64,000 nt of DNA from Ralstonia sp. 25mfcol4.1 (GTDB lineage: Bacteria > Pseudomonadota > Gammaproteobacteria > Burkholderiales > Burkholderiaceae), in NCBI RefSeq assembly GCF_900104095.1, contig NZ_FNJO01000005.1, forward strand, positions 62,001 through 126,000, read 5' to 3'. Below the pieces are notes generated by a model. The model ran no database searches, was not told the DNA's origin, and saw nothing but the letters and a program-made list of their open reading frames with translations. Below, piece by piece: positions 53,816 through 63,805 of this stretch (its first letter is position 1; every line of letters begins with the position of its first letter). The position numbers and the translations under genes are program-made.

Positions 53816-54460
53816 TCAGACTATGCCCCTAACGGTATTTCGGCATGCGAACAGCAGATATTAGAGATTTCTAGATCATTTGGGGGTTTGTCTGACATCA
53901 GACTGAATCGCCTGGCGGTATGACACGCATTTCCGTATCTGTGGTACCGACAGTTCGTACGCAGCCGTAACCCCGGCGGCACCACGCTGCCATATATGCC
54001 ACAAAACCGTTCCGCCAACGCTACTCCATATGGACTATGGCTACCAATGGATGATGCCGCGACAATGCGCGTCATACCAAAAACCGGCAGCCGCAACGAT
54101 GCGCGCGAGCCGGAGAAATCGCGGCGCACCAGGCGCCGGATCCGTGAACGGGGAATCAGATGTCACCACATAGCTAGCCAGGGTCCTTGGCACACGGGCG
54201 TTTCAGCGCCCGCCGCCGGCATGATGCCGGCCGTCTTCCTGCCGCATTTTCCTGCCGCGTATTTCGTCCATGCAGGTTCATGCCATGCCAGAACCGGGCA
54301 GGGTGACACGCGCCTGTGACCACCATATGTCACGGCGGCTTCGGCACAATTTTTGACAATCTCGGTCCGGCGAATGGCCTAGCATCCGACCTGCCCGTGA
54401 ATTAGTAAAAACACTAGTTCAGACCGGCGACCGGCATAATGCGGGGCGCGCGCGGCCAGA
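53816..54460. other. Intergenic control region upstream of pel
   Basis: About 645 bp without a convincing gene; the open frames here have poor codon bias and no ribosome sites. It holds a TTGACA hexamer (54353-54358) with only weak -10 partners, a GTGAC-N8-GTCAC inverted repeat (54316-54333), and an AT-rich inverted repeat (54399-54420). Most likely it carries the pel promoter and regulatory sites. Confidence 0.6.
54399..54420. promoter_or_regulatory. Inverted repeat before pelA
   Basis: GAATTAGT-N6-ACTAGTTC matches 7 of 8 arm positions and stands out as AT-rich in a GC-rich region. It lies about 40 bp downstream of the TTGACA hexamer, so a bound protein there could block or modulate pel transcription. 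Confidence 0.4.
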
Positions 54461-54529
54461 ATGCGGATGGGGCGGACGCGCGGCGACGACCACGCGCCAT
54501 ACCAACAAAGAAAAAGCGGACAACAACGA

Positions 54530-57500
54530 GTGAAGCCATTGCAGCGTTTAATCCGGGGACTTTTCCATGAAGTTGGCAGCGATGCGCCACGCCGCGCCGT
54601 GGGGCGCGTTTGCCGGCATGCGATGCTGGCCGTGGCCGTCGTGGCATCGGCCGGTGCCGTGATGCTGGGCGCGCTGACGCCATCGGCCGATGCGCTGGCC
54701 CAGGTGGCCGGGCCGGCCCAGGCCCCCGTGGCGCCCCAGGGCGCCCGGGCAGCCAGCACGGCCGCCGCGCCGAACGTTGCCTTCCACTACGGCAGCAAGC
54801 CGCCCGTCGATCTGCTGCAGGCATTCGACGTGGCCGTGGTCGAGCCCGACAGCGGTTTCGATCCGCGCCAGGCCAAGACCCCGAACACCGCATGGTTTTC
54901 CTACGTGAGCCTGGGCGAGGTGCTGCCCAGCCGCGCCTACTTCAAGGACATCCCCAAGTCATGGCTCACCGGCAGCAATGACGCCTGGAATGCCCGGGTG
55001 GTTGACCAGGCCGCCGATGGCTGGCCCGCCTTTTACGTCGACAAGGTAATCACCCCGCTGTGGGATCGCGGCTACCGCGGCTTCTTCATCGACACGATGG
55101 ACTCGTATCACCTGGTGGCCCGGACCGACGCCGAGCGCGCCAGGCAGGAAGCGGGCATGGTGCGCGTGATCCAGGCCATCAAGGCCCGCTATCCGGATGC
55201 GAAGCTGCTGTTCAACCGCGGCTTCGAAATCCTGCCGCAGGTGCATGCGCTGGCCTATGGCGTAGTGTTCGAATCGCTGTTCCGGGGCTGGAACCAGGCG
55301 CAGGGTGCCTATACCGAGGTCAGCCAGCAGGACCGCGACTGGCTGCTGAACCAGGCCCGCATCATTCGTGACCAGTACAAGCTGCCGGTCATCTCGATCG
55401 ACTATTGCGCCCCGGCCGACCGCACCTGCCAGCGCGATGCCGCGCGCCGTATCCGCGCGCTCGGCATCACGCCGTACGTGACCGATTCCGGCCTGCAGAC
55501 GGTGGGCGTGGGGCAGATCGAGGTGCTGCCGCGCCGCGTGCTGGTGCTGCAGGAAAGCCAGCCGGGCGTGTCGATCGACAACAGCGAAGGCGTGCGCTTC
55601 GTGTCGATGCCGCTGAACTACCTCGGCTATCGCGTCGAGTTTGCCGAGACGCGCGATGCGCTGCCGGAGATCACCCCCGACCGCTATGCCGGTGTGGTCG
55701 TCTGGTCCAACGGCTACTTCACGCGCAACGCGGCCCGCTATCAGGCGTGGCTTGAAAAGCTGAGCGCGCAGGGCGTGCCGGTGGCATTCATGAACGGCTT
55801 CGGCATGCCCGCAAACAGCCCGCTGCTGCGCAGCCTGGGATTGAAGGCGGTGAAGGGGCGCGTATCGAGTCCGGTGCAGATCGTGTCGCAGGACAAGATG
55901 ATGGGCTTCGAACAGCCCGTGGCGCCCGATGCCACCGAGGCGGTTGCCGTGCAGGTGCAGGACGGCGCCGCCAGCACGCGCTCGCTGCTGCGCCTGCGCG
56001 CCGGTTCGCTGACCTACGATGCCGCGGCCATCACGAAGTGGGGCGGCTATGTGACCGGTCCCTATGCCGTCCGCCAGAACTACGCGATCCGCCAGAACTC
56101 CTCCAGCGACCAGGATCGCTGGATCGTGCAGCCGCTGGATTTCCTGCGCGAGGCCCTTCGCCTGCGTCCGATGCCGGTGCCCGACACCACCACCGAGAGC
56201 GGGCGTCGCCTGCTGACCATCCATATCGATGGCGACGGGTTCGCCTCGAAGGCCGAGATCCCTGGCGGCGGTTTCTCCGGCGAGGTATTGTTCCGGGAAA
56301 TCTTCGACCGCTATCGCCTGCCGATGACGATGTCGGTGATCGAGGGCGAGGTCGGCAAGTCGGGCATGTACCCGAAGCTGACCGCCGAGCTGGAACCAAT
56401 CGCGCGCAAGATCTTCGCGCAGCCGTATGTCGAGGTGGCCAGCCACACCTATTCGCACCCGTTCGAGTGGGGCCGCACGGTGCCCGGTCAGCAGAGCGAC
56501 GCGCGTGTCACCGAGGGCGACGAGGAATTCCACCTGGCCATCCCCGGCTACAAGATGGACCTGAACCGCGAGATCGGCGGCTCCATCGACTACATCAACA
56601 AGGTGCTGTCGCCGAACAAGCCGGTGAAGATGCTGCTGTGGCCCGGCGACTGCCAGGCGCCGCCGGAAGCCATCAAGCTGACCGATGCCGCCGGCGTGCT
56701 GAACATGAACGGCGGCGACACGCTGATCACGCGCAGCAACCCCACCTGGACCGCCATCGCGCCGCTGGGCATCCACAAGGCCGACAACACGTTCCAGGTA
56801 TTCGCGACCAACCAGAACGAGAACGTCTACACGAACCTGTGGCGCGGCCCGTACTACGGCTTCGAGCGTGTGATCGAGACTTACGAGATGACCGAGAAGC
56901 CGTATCGCTTCAAGGCCGTGAACATCTACTACCACAGCTACGCGGGCACCAAGGTGGCATCGCTGAAGGCGCTGCGCACGGTGTACGACTACGTGCTGAC
57001 GCAGAACCTGTTGCCGATGCACTCGACGGACTACGTGCTCAAGGTGCTCGACTGGCAGGACATGGCGGTGGCACGCGAACTCGGTGACGGCGCCGATGGC
57101 GCCCCGGCCGGCGGCGCGTGGGTGGTGCGTGGCGACGGCAACCTGCGCAACCTGCGCTGGGTCGGCGACGGCGTGCCCGACGTGGCCACGGCTCAGGGCG
57201 TGACCGGCTCGTCGCCCGCGCCGGGCGGCGGCGTGTATGTGCACCTGGATGGCGGCAACGCGCGCTTCAGCTTTGTGCCGGCCGCCACGCATGCGGTGCC
57301 CGAACTGCCCGAGGCCAACGGCCTGGTGCGTGACTGGCACCGCGACGGCGGTGCCACCCGCTTTGCTTTCTCCGGCTACTACAAGCCGTTCTTCCGGCTT
57401 GCCAATGCCGGCCAGTGCAGCGTCACCATCGATGGCAAGCCCGCTCGCGGCGTGCGCGAGAGCAACACGCTGCGTTTCGATACCCCTGCGGTGAATGATC

Positions 57501-57544
57501 CGATCCATGTCCAGCAACAAGTCGAAGTCCGCTGCGGCGCCTGA
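54530..57544 (+). CDS. pelA: PelA, Pel polysaccharide hydrolase/deacetylase
   Basis: Periplasmic bifunctional enzyme of about 1000 aa that trims and deacetylates Pel polysaccharide. The N-terminal glycosidase-like TIM barrel begins VAFHYGSKPPVDLLQAFDVA and contains GYRGFFIDTMDSY. The C-terminal deacetylase has TIHIDGDGFASKAEIPG (metal Asp) and the His pair in ASHTYSHPFEWG. The start is unresolved: GTG 54530 is given, ATG 54461 and GTG 54599 are alternatives; the segment MLAVAVVASAGAVMLGAL is the signal-peptide core. The end overlaps pelB. Confidence 0.92.
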   Translation: MKPLQRLIRGLFHEVGSDAPRRAVGRVCRHAMLAVAVVASAGAVMLGALTPSADALAQVAGPAQAPVAPQGARAASTAAAPNVAFHYGSKPPVDLLQAFDVAVVEPDSGFDPRQAKTPNTAWFSYVSLGEVLPSRAYFKDIPKSWLTGSNDAWNARVVDQAADGWPAFYVDKVITPLWDRGYRGFFIDTMDSYHLVARTDAERARQEAGMVRVIQAIKARYPDAKLLFNRGFEILPQVHALAYGVVFESLFRGWNQAQGAYTEVSQQDRDWLLNQARIIRDQYKLPVISIDYCAPADRTCQRDAARRIRALGITPYVTDSGLQTVGVGQIEVLPRRVLVLQESQPGVSIDNSEGVRFVSMPLNYLGYRVEFAETRDALPEITPDRYAGVVVWSNGYFTRNAARYQAWLEKLSAQGVPVAFMNGFGMPANSPLLRSLGLKAVKGRVSSPVQIVSQDKMMGFEQPVAPDATEAVAVQVQDGAASTRSLLRLRAGSLTYDAAAITKWGGYVTGPYAVRQNYAIRQNSSSDQDRWIVQPLDFLREALRLRPMPVPDTTTESGRRLLTIHIDGDGFASKAEIPGGGFSGEVLFREIFDRYRLPMTMSVIEGEVGKSGMYPKLTAELEPIARKIFAQPYVEVASHTYSHPFEWGRTVPGQQSDARVTEGDEEFHLAIPGYKMDLNREIGGSIDYINKVLSPNKPVKMLLWPGDCQAPPEAIKLTDAAGVLNMNGGDTLITRSNPTWTAIAPLGIHKADNTFQVFATNQNENVYTNLWRGPYYGFERVIETYEMTEKPYRFKAVNIYYHSYAGTKVASLKALRTVYDYVLTQNLLPMHSTDYVLKVLDWQDMAVARELGDGADGAPAGGAWVVRGDGNLRNLRWVGDGVPDVATAQGVTGSSPAPGGGVYVHLDGGNARFSFVPAATHAVPELPEANGLVRDWHRDGGATRFAFSGYYKPFFRLANAGQCSVTIDGKPARGVRESNTLRFDTPAVNDPIHVQQQVEVRCGA

Positions 57545-60500
57545 GCGCGAGCGGCTGTTGCCGCCGGCGCTGGTTCTGACCTTTACCGCGATGGTGGGGG
57601 TGGGCCTGGCGCTGATGTTTCCGCGCGAGACGCTGCGCGAGCGCCTGCTAGGCCAGGGCCGTACGGTGGACGGCCTGACCGTGGCCTATCTCGAAGCGTG
57701 GTCGCGCGTGGCCCCCAACGACACGAGCTTCATGAGCGTGCTGGCCGAACAGTACGCGCGCAGCGGCCGCCTGGACGACGCCGAGAAGATGCTCGAACGC
57801 ATGATGGCGGTTCAGGGTCAGGACATGACCGGGCATATCCTGCGCACGCGTATCGAGATCACGCAGCAGCGCGCCTATGCGGCGCAGCCCGAATCGCCCG
57901 AGCGTGCCGAGCGCCTGGCGCTGATGAAGGACCTGCTCAAGCAGGCCACCGCCGACGGCGCGATGCGCCGCTGGTCGCTGGCCGACCTGCAGACGCTGGC
58001 CACGCAATCGCGCCAGATCGGCGATGCCGACGCCGCCAGCGTGCTGTTCCGCACGCTGGGCAAGCGCGATCCGGCCAATCTCGATTTCTACAACCGGCAA
58101 CTGGCCAGCATCGCGCTGGCCGGCGGCAACTATCGCGATTCCGCGCAGGCGTTGTTCGACGCGCAGGCGCGCAGCAAGAACCTGTACGAGCAGCGCACGC
58201 TGTTCCTGCAGGCGCTGCAGACGCTGCAGGCAGGCAACCTGCTGGACGAGGCGCTGGCGGAAGCCGAGCGGCGCGGCGGCAAGCTGCTCGAAGACCCCGA
58301 CGTACTGCGCTACCTGACGAAGCTGGCGCTGGCCGCCAACAAGCCGGACGTGGCCGCGAAGTACGTCGAGCGGCTGCTGAAGCTGACGGCCAACAAGCCA
58401 TCGGGCGCCGCGCAATTCGCGCTGGCGGCGCTGCGCAGCGATGCCGCACATGCTGAAGTCCGTCGCGTGTCCGACACCGAGCCGTGGCTGGCCCGTGGCC
58501 ATGTCTTCCTGGACGGCCCGCGCGGCGTCGCCATGCGCGACCGGATGGGCGATTTCAGCGTGCGCCGCGTTCACGCGCAGGCTGCGTCGGCACCGATGCT
58601 GGCCCAGGCCATGCCGAAGCCGGGTCCGGGCAATCCGACGCAGGCCGAGGCCCAGGCCGCAGCCAAGGGCGAAGTGGCCGCAGCCGTGGCGGCCGGCAAG
58701 GCTTTCAACGCCGACGACTACGATCTGGCCTACCGCGTGTTCCTGGCGGCAGGCAAGCTCGACCAGGCCCAGGACGTCGCCCAGACGGCGGTGCGCAAGC
58801 TGCCGGACGAGCCGGTCTGGCGCGAGCGGCTGGCGCTGGTATCCGAATGGAACCGCCAGCCGACGATCGCGCTGCAGAGCTGGCTCGAATACGCGCAGGC
58901 GACCAACGACGAGCGCGCCTGGAACAACGTGATGCGCCTGGCGCCGGGCCTCAACGACGATCGCGCCTACCTGGCTGCGCTGCGTCACCGTGCCACGGGC
59001 GGCGACCTGAAGACCATCGACGAGGTGGTGGCTGCCTACGAGCGGCTGGGCGAGCCGGAAGCCGGCATGGCCTTCCTGGACACGCTGGCAAACGGCCCGA
59101 ACGGTCGCCAGGCGATGGAGCGCAATGCAGATCTGGCCGAGCGCGCGGGCAAGGACGATCGCGCCTTCGAACTCTATGGCCAGCTCGAAAAACGCTTTGG
59201 CGCCCGGCCGCGATACGCGGTCAAGCGCGCCAACATCCTCTTTGTGCGGGGCCGCCTGAACGAGGCGATGGATGCGCTGCTGCCGGCGCGCAGGCAGGCG
59301 GGTCCGCAGGACCTGCTTTACTGGCGCACATACACCGAGCTGGCCCGTCTGACGCAACGCGACGATCTGCTCAAGGACGGCTATCGCCAGATGATGTTCG
59401 CCATGGCCGAGACCCGTGACGACCACTGCATGCAGTTTCCGCCGGGTGCCGCCCGCAACGACTGCATTGCCGAAGTGCGCGACACGGTGGAAGCGGACTA
59501 TTCGAACCTGATTGCGTACTACGACCGCTCGCCCATCGACGCGGGCCGGATCGCCGAAGCCAGCTGGCGCAAGAACGGCAAGTTCGACCAGTTCCAGCTC
59601 GCGGTGTACTACTACACCCGCGCGCACGCCTGGCGCCGTATCGACCAACTGCTTGCCGACCTGACGCCCGAGCAGCGCAGCGAAGCCGAATCGTCGGCCG
59701 TGTTCCTGATGCGCCGCGCCGAATACTGGCGCCTGACCGGCAACCGCGACCGTGCGCTGGCGGACCTGCGCCGTGCCGCCGGGCAGCCCGACGCGGACAG
59801 CGAGACTTTCGGCGCGCTGCTGTGGGCGCTCGTCGACAGCGGCACCGACAGCGAAGTGCGCGCCGTGATGCAGCGACTGAAGCCCAGTGCCGAGCAGGAC
59901 CCGGGCCTGTGGGGCGCGTATGCCGCCGGCGCCATGCGCTTCCAGGACGGCTATACCGCGCTGCACTACCTGCGCAAGATGCAGCAGGGCAAGAACGCCG
60001 ATCCGCTCTGGCTGGGCCTGACCGCTGACGCGTACGAAGCCATCGGCCAGACATCGACGGCCTGGCGTATCCGCAGGCAGGCGTGGATCGACCTGCACCA
60101 CGCGTGGGCGGCGGGCGGCCAGCACTGGGCCAACGCATCGGCAAGCGACGATGAAGACGGCGACGCGGAAGACGACGCACAGGATGGTCCGGCACGGGGC
60201 GACCTGCGCCGCCAGACGGTGGCGCTCGGGCAGATCTTCGCTTCCGGCGATGTGTCGCGCAGCCTCGTCATCGAGATGCTGCGCCGCGACCGTGCCGAAG
60301 TGGCCGCGCGCCGCGCCGCGCCGGGCGATGCGAAGTCGCCGTCGCAGCTGGGCAATGTGCCGGGCCTGCCGGCGCTGGACGCGGTGCCGCCGGCCGCGCT
60401 GACCGAGGCGCAGCGCCGTCGCCAGGGCCAGATCTCGGCGGCCAGCCGCGAGGTGGCGCTGGCCTGGGCGATGTCGTCCGAATCGAACGATCTGGCGCGG

Positions 60501-61691
60501 GCGTGGCTGGCCCGGCAGTATGCCGACCGGATGCAGCGGCCCGCGTATGCCGAGATTTCCATCGCGCTGGACAGCAACGACATGGACCAGCTCGACCGGA
60601 TCATGGAGCGCCAGGCCGGCCGCGTGCCGGTGGCGAACCAGATCGAGGCCAACCGCCAGCTGGACCGGCTGTCGACCGCGCAGACCCAGGCGTTCGAGAC
60701 GCAGGAACTGGCCCGTACCGACGACACGCTGCAGCAGACGCTGGAAGATGCGCTGCTGTTCAACGCCCAGGCCATCGAGCCGCGCGTCACGTTCCAGCGC
60801 CAGAAGCCGCTCGAATACTACGAGTACAGCCTGGCGGGCGGCGCGCGCCTGTGGGATGGCTATGCGGTGAACCTGCGCGGCGTGTTCCGCGACCAGCGCA
60901 GCGCCGACCGCACGCAGCTGGACAACGTGCCGGCATCTGACCGCCGTGCCGAACTGGCGTTGAGCTATCGCGACAGCCAGAAGAACTGGCTGCTCGGGAT
61001 CGGCCGCCGCGACGGCCTGGAGAGCTTCACCACGGCCCGCCTGACCGGCAACTGGAACCAGGAAGGGCGCATCCAGTACACGGGCACGGTGGGCTACAAC
61101 CAGCAGGCCGACGAATCGGCACAGCTGCGCGTGGGAGGCATGAAGGACGTGGTGGAACTGGGTGCCACGTGGCGCCTGGGCCTGCGCGAATTCATCAGCG
61201 GCCGGGCCCAGTACAACCACTTCTACGGCCAGGACCGTACGGCGCTGGGCCATGGCATGGTCTTCGACGTCGAGGCCGGCTATCGCATCCGCACGCAGTA
61301 TCCGGACTATACGGTGCGTATCGTCGGCACGCGGGGCATCTACAGCGCCAATGGCGGCACGCTGTCGCCGACCATGCAGCGGCTGCTGCCGGCCGGTGAC
61401 GACGAGGCCACGCCGGCGTTCTACATGCCGCAAAGCTTCACGCAGGCCGGCGTGCTGTTCGGCTTCGGCACCGACCTGATCGACGACTACACGCGCAAGT
61501 GGCGGCCGTTCATGGAAGCCGGTGCGCTGTATGACACGCGCGCGGGGCACAACTTCCGCGGGCAGGTGGGTGTGGCCGGATCGGTGTTCGGCAACGACCA
61601 TCTGTCGCTGTATGTCTCGCACGACACCGCGGCCCGTACCACGGGGACGCCGCTGACCGAAGTTGGCCTGCGTTATCGCTGGCTCTATTGA
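57507..61691 (+). CDS. pelB: PelB, outer-membrane Pel export protein
   Basis: 1394-aa export protein. One N-terminal TM (LPPALVLTFTAMVGVGLALM about 19-38), then a very long TPR superhelix in the periplasm (for example EAWSRVAPNDTSFMSVLAEQY and LDDAEKMLERMMAVQGQDM), and a C-terminal beta-barrel of about 300 residues ending in an aromatic residue (VGLRYRWLY). About 200 residues longer than Pseudomonas PelB; an acidic patch (DDEDGDAEDDAQDG) sits between TPRs and barrel. It starts inside pelA; the ATG at 57507 is preferred, 57495 possible. Confidence 0.93.
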   Translation: MSSNKSKSAAAPERERLLPPALVLTFTAMVGVGLALMFPRETLRERLLGQGRTVDGLTVAYLEAWSRVAPNDTSFMSVLAEQYARSGRLDDAEKMLERMMAVQGQDMTGHILRTRIEITQQRAYAAQPESPERAERLALMKDLLKQATADGAMRRWSLADLQTLATQSRQIGDADAASVLFRTLGKRDPANLDFYNRQLASIALAGGNYRDSAQALFDAQARSKNLYEQRTLFLQALQTLQAGNLLDEALAEAERRGGKLLEDPDVLRYLTKLALAANKPDVAAKYVERLLKLTANKPSGAAQFALAALRSDAAHAEVRRVSDTEPWLARGHVFLDGPRGVAMRDRMGDFSVRRVHAQAASAPMLAQAMPKPGPGNPTQAEAQAAAKGEVAAAVAAGKAFNADDYDLAYRVFLAAGKLDQAQDVAQTAVRKLPDEPVWRERLALVSEWNRQPTIALQSWLEYAQATNDERAWNNVMRLAPGLNDDRAYLAALRHRATGGDLKTIDEVVAAYERLGEPEAGMAFLDTLANGPNGRQAMERNADLAERAGKDDRAFELYGQLEKRFGARPRYAVKRANILFVRGRLNEAMDALLPARRQAGPQDLLYWRTYTELARLTQRDDLLKDGYRQMMFAMAETRDDHCMQFPPGAARNDCIAEVRDTVEADYSNLIAYYDRSPIDAGRIAEASWRKNGKFDQFQLAVYYYTRAHAWRRIDQLLADLTPEQRSEAESSAVFLMRRAEYWRLTGNRDRALADLRRAAGQPDADSETFGALLWALVDSGTDSEVRAVMQRLKPSAEQDPGLWGAYAAGAMRFQDGYTALHYLRKMQQGKNADPLWLGLTADAYEAIGQTSTAWRIRRQAWIDLHHAWAAGGQHWANASASDDEDGDAEDDAQDGPARGDLRRQTVALGQIFASGDVSRSLVIEMLRRDRAEVAARRAAPGDAKSPSQLGNVPGLPALDAVPPAALTEAQRRRQGQISAASREVALAWAMSSESNDLARAWLARQYADRMQRPAYAEISIALDSNDMDQLDRIMERQAGRVPVANQIEANRQLDRLSTAQTQAFETQELARTDDTLQQTLEDALLFNAQAIEPRVTFQRQKPLEYYEYSLAGGARLWDGYAVNLRGVFRDQRSADRTQLDNVPASDRRAELALSYRDSQKNWLLGIGRRDGLESFTTARLTGNWNQEGRIQYTGTVGYNQQADESAQLRVGGMKDVVELGATWRLGLREFISGRAQYNHFYGQDRTALGHGMVFDVEAGYRIRTQYPDYTVRIVGTRGIYSANGGTLSPTMQRLLPAGDDEATPAFYMPQSFTQAGVLFGFGTDLIDDYTRKWRPFMEAGALYDTRAGHNFRGQVGVAGSVFGNDHLSLYVSHDTAARTTGTPLTEVGLRYRWLY

Positions 61692-61733
61692 TGAACATTT
61701 GACTGGATTTCAAGGTAACGAGGGGGATCGAAG

Positions 61734-62282
61734 ATGAACAAGACCAATACCCGCACGGGTCGCCTGATGGCATGGGCCGCGGCCATCGGTGCCGCACTGT
61801 GGCTGGCCGGCTGCGCCGTGACCGACGTGGGCCGCGCGCCACAGATGGCCGCTGGCGACACCGTGGCCGTCCTGCCGATCGTGAACTACACCGAAACGCC
61901 GCAGGCCGGCCTGCGCGCCGAAGCCATCGCGGAGTCGCTGCTGAAGACGGGCGGCGTGGCCAACCTGAAGCGTTATCCGGCCGCGCTGAACCCCGAAACG
62001 CTGTTCGAGCCGGCCGAGCGCGAGTCGGTGAACAAGGCGCTGGAATGGGCGCGCGGCGAACGGGCGCGCTACGCGCTGACGGGCGCCGTGCAGGAATGGC
62101 GCTACAAGGTGGGTGTCGATGGCGAACCGGCCGTGGGCATCTCGCTGCAACTGATCGACGTGTCGAGCGGCCAGGTGGTGTGGTCGGCCACGGGCAGCAA
62201 CGCCGGCTGGAGTCGCGAATCGCTGTCGGGCGTGGCCCAGAAGCTGCTGCGCCGCCTGCTGGCGCCGCTGATGCAGGGTTGA
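61734..62282 (+). CDS. pelC: PelC, outer-membrane lipoprotein of Pel export
   Basis: Lipoprotein of 182 aa (lipobox LAGC, Cys27) that forms the ring guiding Pel to the PelB pore. The mature part opens VAVLPIVNYTETPQAGLRAE and ends LSGVAQKLLRRLLAPLMQG, as in PelC. RGERARYALTGAVQEWRYKV matches the conserved core. It lies 42 bp after pelB, followed within 27 bp by pelD. Confidence 0.9.
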   Translation: MNKTNTRTGRLMAWAAAIGAALWLAGCAVTDVGRAPQMAAGDTVAVLPIVNYTETPQAGLRAEAIAESLLKTGGVANLKRYPAALNPETLFEPAERESVNKALEWARGERARYALTGAVQEWRYKVGVDGEPAVGISLQLIDVSSGQVVWSATGSNAGWSRESLSGVAQKLLRRLLAPLMQG

Positions 62283-62308
62283 GTGGAACCTGGTAGACAA
62301 AAGGACGG

Positions 62309-63802
62309 GTGACAAGCGTGGCTAACACCGCCGATAACAAGCGTCAGGCGACCCGCCAGAGCCAGGGCATCGGCCTGGGCGGGCGCTATGCGCGCTGGCT
62401 GGCGCCCGCGGGAGGCGGGGCGGCCGCCGTGCTGGAGATGATCGTCGTGATGGCGGTGGCCATGGCCATCACCTGGGCGATCCTCCCGCAAAACCCGCTG
62501 CTGCTGGGTCTGGGCTTTCCGTGGGCATGGCTGCTGCCGGTGATCCTGGCGCTGCGCTATGGCACGCTGGTGGGCGTAGGCGCCGTGCTGATGCTGCTGG
62601 GCGGCTGGTTCTTCTTTGACGCCATGGGCAACCACGGCGAAGCGTTCCCGCGCATGTTCTTCCTGGGCGGCCTGCTGCTGGTGCTGGTGGCCGGCCAGTT
62701 CGGCGACGTGTGGAACACACGCCTGGCGCGCGCCCGCGCCGTGAACCGCTACCTGGACGAGCGGCTCTCCGCGCTGACCAAGAACCACTACCTGCTGCGC
62801 ATTTCGCACGCCCGGCTGGAGAACGACCTGCTGGCCCGACCGACCACGCTGCGCGACACGCTGTCGCAGCTGCGCGCCGTGACCATGCAGGACGCCGCGC
62901 GCGGCAGCAAGGTCGAACTGCTGGCCGGCGCGCAGCCGATGCTGCAGGTGGTGGCACAGGCTTGCCAGATCGAAGGTGCCGCGCTGTTCGCTTGCGCGGG
63001 CGAAAACGTCGTGCCCGGGGCGGTTGCCGCCATCGGTCCCGACTTTGCACTGGATGTCAGCGACCCGCTGGTGCGCCACTGCCTCGAGACGCGCGAACTC
63101 GCGCATCTGCGCACCACGGGCCTGCAGCAGGACGCCGAAACACGCTACGTGGCCGTGGCGCCCGTGCTGGCCGGTTCGGACCGCCTGATCGGCGTGCTGG
63201 TTGTGGAGCGCATGCCGTTCCTGTCGCTGACGTATGAAAACCTGCAACTGCTGATGGTGCTGATGGGCTACTACGCCGACGGCGTGGAGCATGCCCAGGC
63301 CACGCACGGCATCCAGGAACTGGCCCCGGCCATTCCGTACGCGTTCGCGCTGGACTATGCGCGCCTGTCGCGTCTGCGCCGCGAGACCGGCATCCAGAGT
63401 TCCGTGGTGGCGCTGGTGTTCGACCTGGACGAAGCGCGCGACGCGCTGTTCGAGCAGGTGGTGCGCAGCCGCCGGGCGCTGGACGTGGCCTGGCCGGCGC
63501 GCGGTGTACATCAGCGTGCCATGCTGACGCTGATGCCGCTGTCGGACAGCCAGGCGGTGTCGGCCTACCTGGTGCGCATCGAAGACATGCTGCGCGCGCA
63601 GTTCGGTACCGATTTTGCCAGTGCGCATATCGGCGTGTACACGCTGCCGGTGCCGGCCGCCGGCGCGGAAGAGGCGCTGGTGCGCCTGCTGCACCGCTGC
63701 CATCTGGACGGCAAGGACGGCACCGCCACGCCGGCTGTCAGCGCCGGTGTCACCCCCGGACCGGGCGCGGCCCCGTCCGCCGGACAGACGCAGGCGGGCT
63801 GA
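62309..63802 (+). CDS. pelD: PelD, cyclic-di-GMP receptor of Pel synthesis
   Basis: Inner-membrane protein of 497 aa: four TM helices (about residues 40-130), a coiled-coil linker, a GAF domain (about 180-320) and a degenerate GGDEF domain (about 340-460). The candidate inhibitory-site RxxD that binds c-di-GMP is R389-A-L-D392, with R423 at the spacing of the third binding Arg in Pseudomonas PelD. No GGDEF active motif, so it is a receptor. It starts at GTG 62309 with AAAGGACG just upstream. Binding of c-di-GMP would switch on polymerisation by PelF. Confidence 0.9.
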   Translation: MTSVANTADNKRQATRQSQGIGLGGRYARWLAPAGGGAAAVLEMIVVMAVAMAITWAILPQNPLLLGLGFPWAWLLPVILALRYGTLVGVGAVLMLLGGWFFFDAMGNHGEAFPRMFFLGGLLLVLVAGQFGDVWNTRLARARAVNRYLDERLSALTKNHYLLRISHARLENDLLARPTTLRDTLSQLRAVTMQDAARGSKVELLAGAQPMLQVVAQACQIEGAALFACAGENVVPGAVAAIGPDFALDVSDPLVRHCLETRELAHLRTTGLQQDAETRYVAVAPVLAGSDRLIGVLVVERMPFLSLTYENLQLLMVLMGYYADGVEHAQATHGIQELAPAIPYAFALDYARLSRLRRETGIQSSVVALVFDLDEARDALFEQVVRSRRALDVAWPARGVHQRAMLTLMPLSDSQAVSAYLVRIEDMLRAQFGTDFASAHIGVYTLPVPAAGAEEALVRLLHRCHLDGKDGTATPAVSAGVTPGPGAAPSAGQTQAG

Positions 63803-63805
63803 CGC

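Noticed and set aside
54315..54333. CRP-like site upstream of pel
   Set aside because: TGTGA and TCAC are separated by 10 bp instead of 6, so the half-sites are out of register for CRP.
54342..54360. Sigma-54 promoter upstream of pel
   Set aside because: GG and the downstream pair have the right spacing, but the -12 element reads GA instead of the essential GC.
57648..61622. 1324-codon open frame on the minus strand opposite pelB
   Set aside because: Its product is rich in His, Arg, Gln and Ala with no domain, as expected for an antisense shadow of a GC-rich gene; the plus-strand PelB is convincing.
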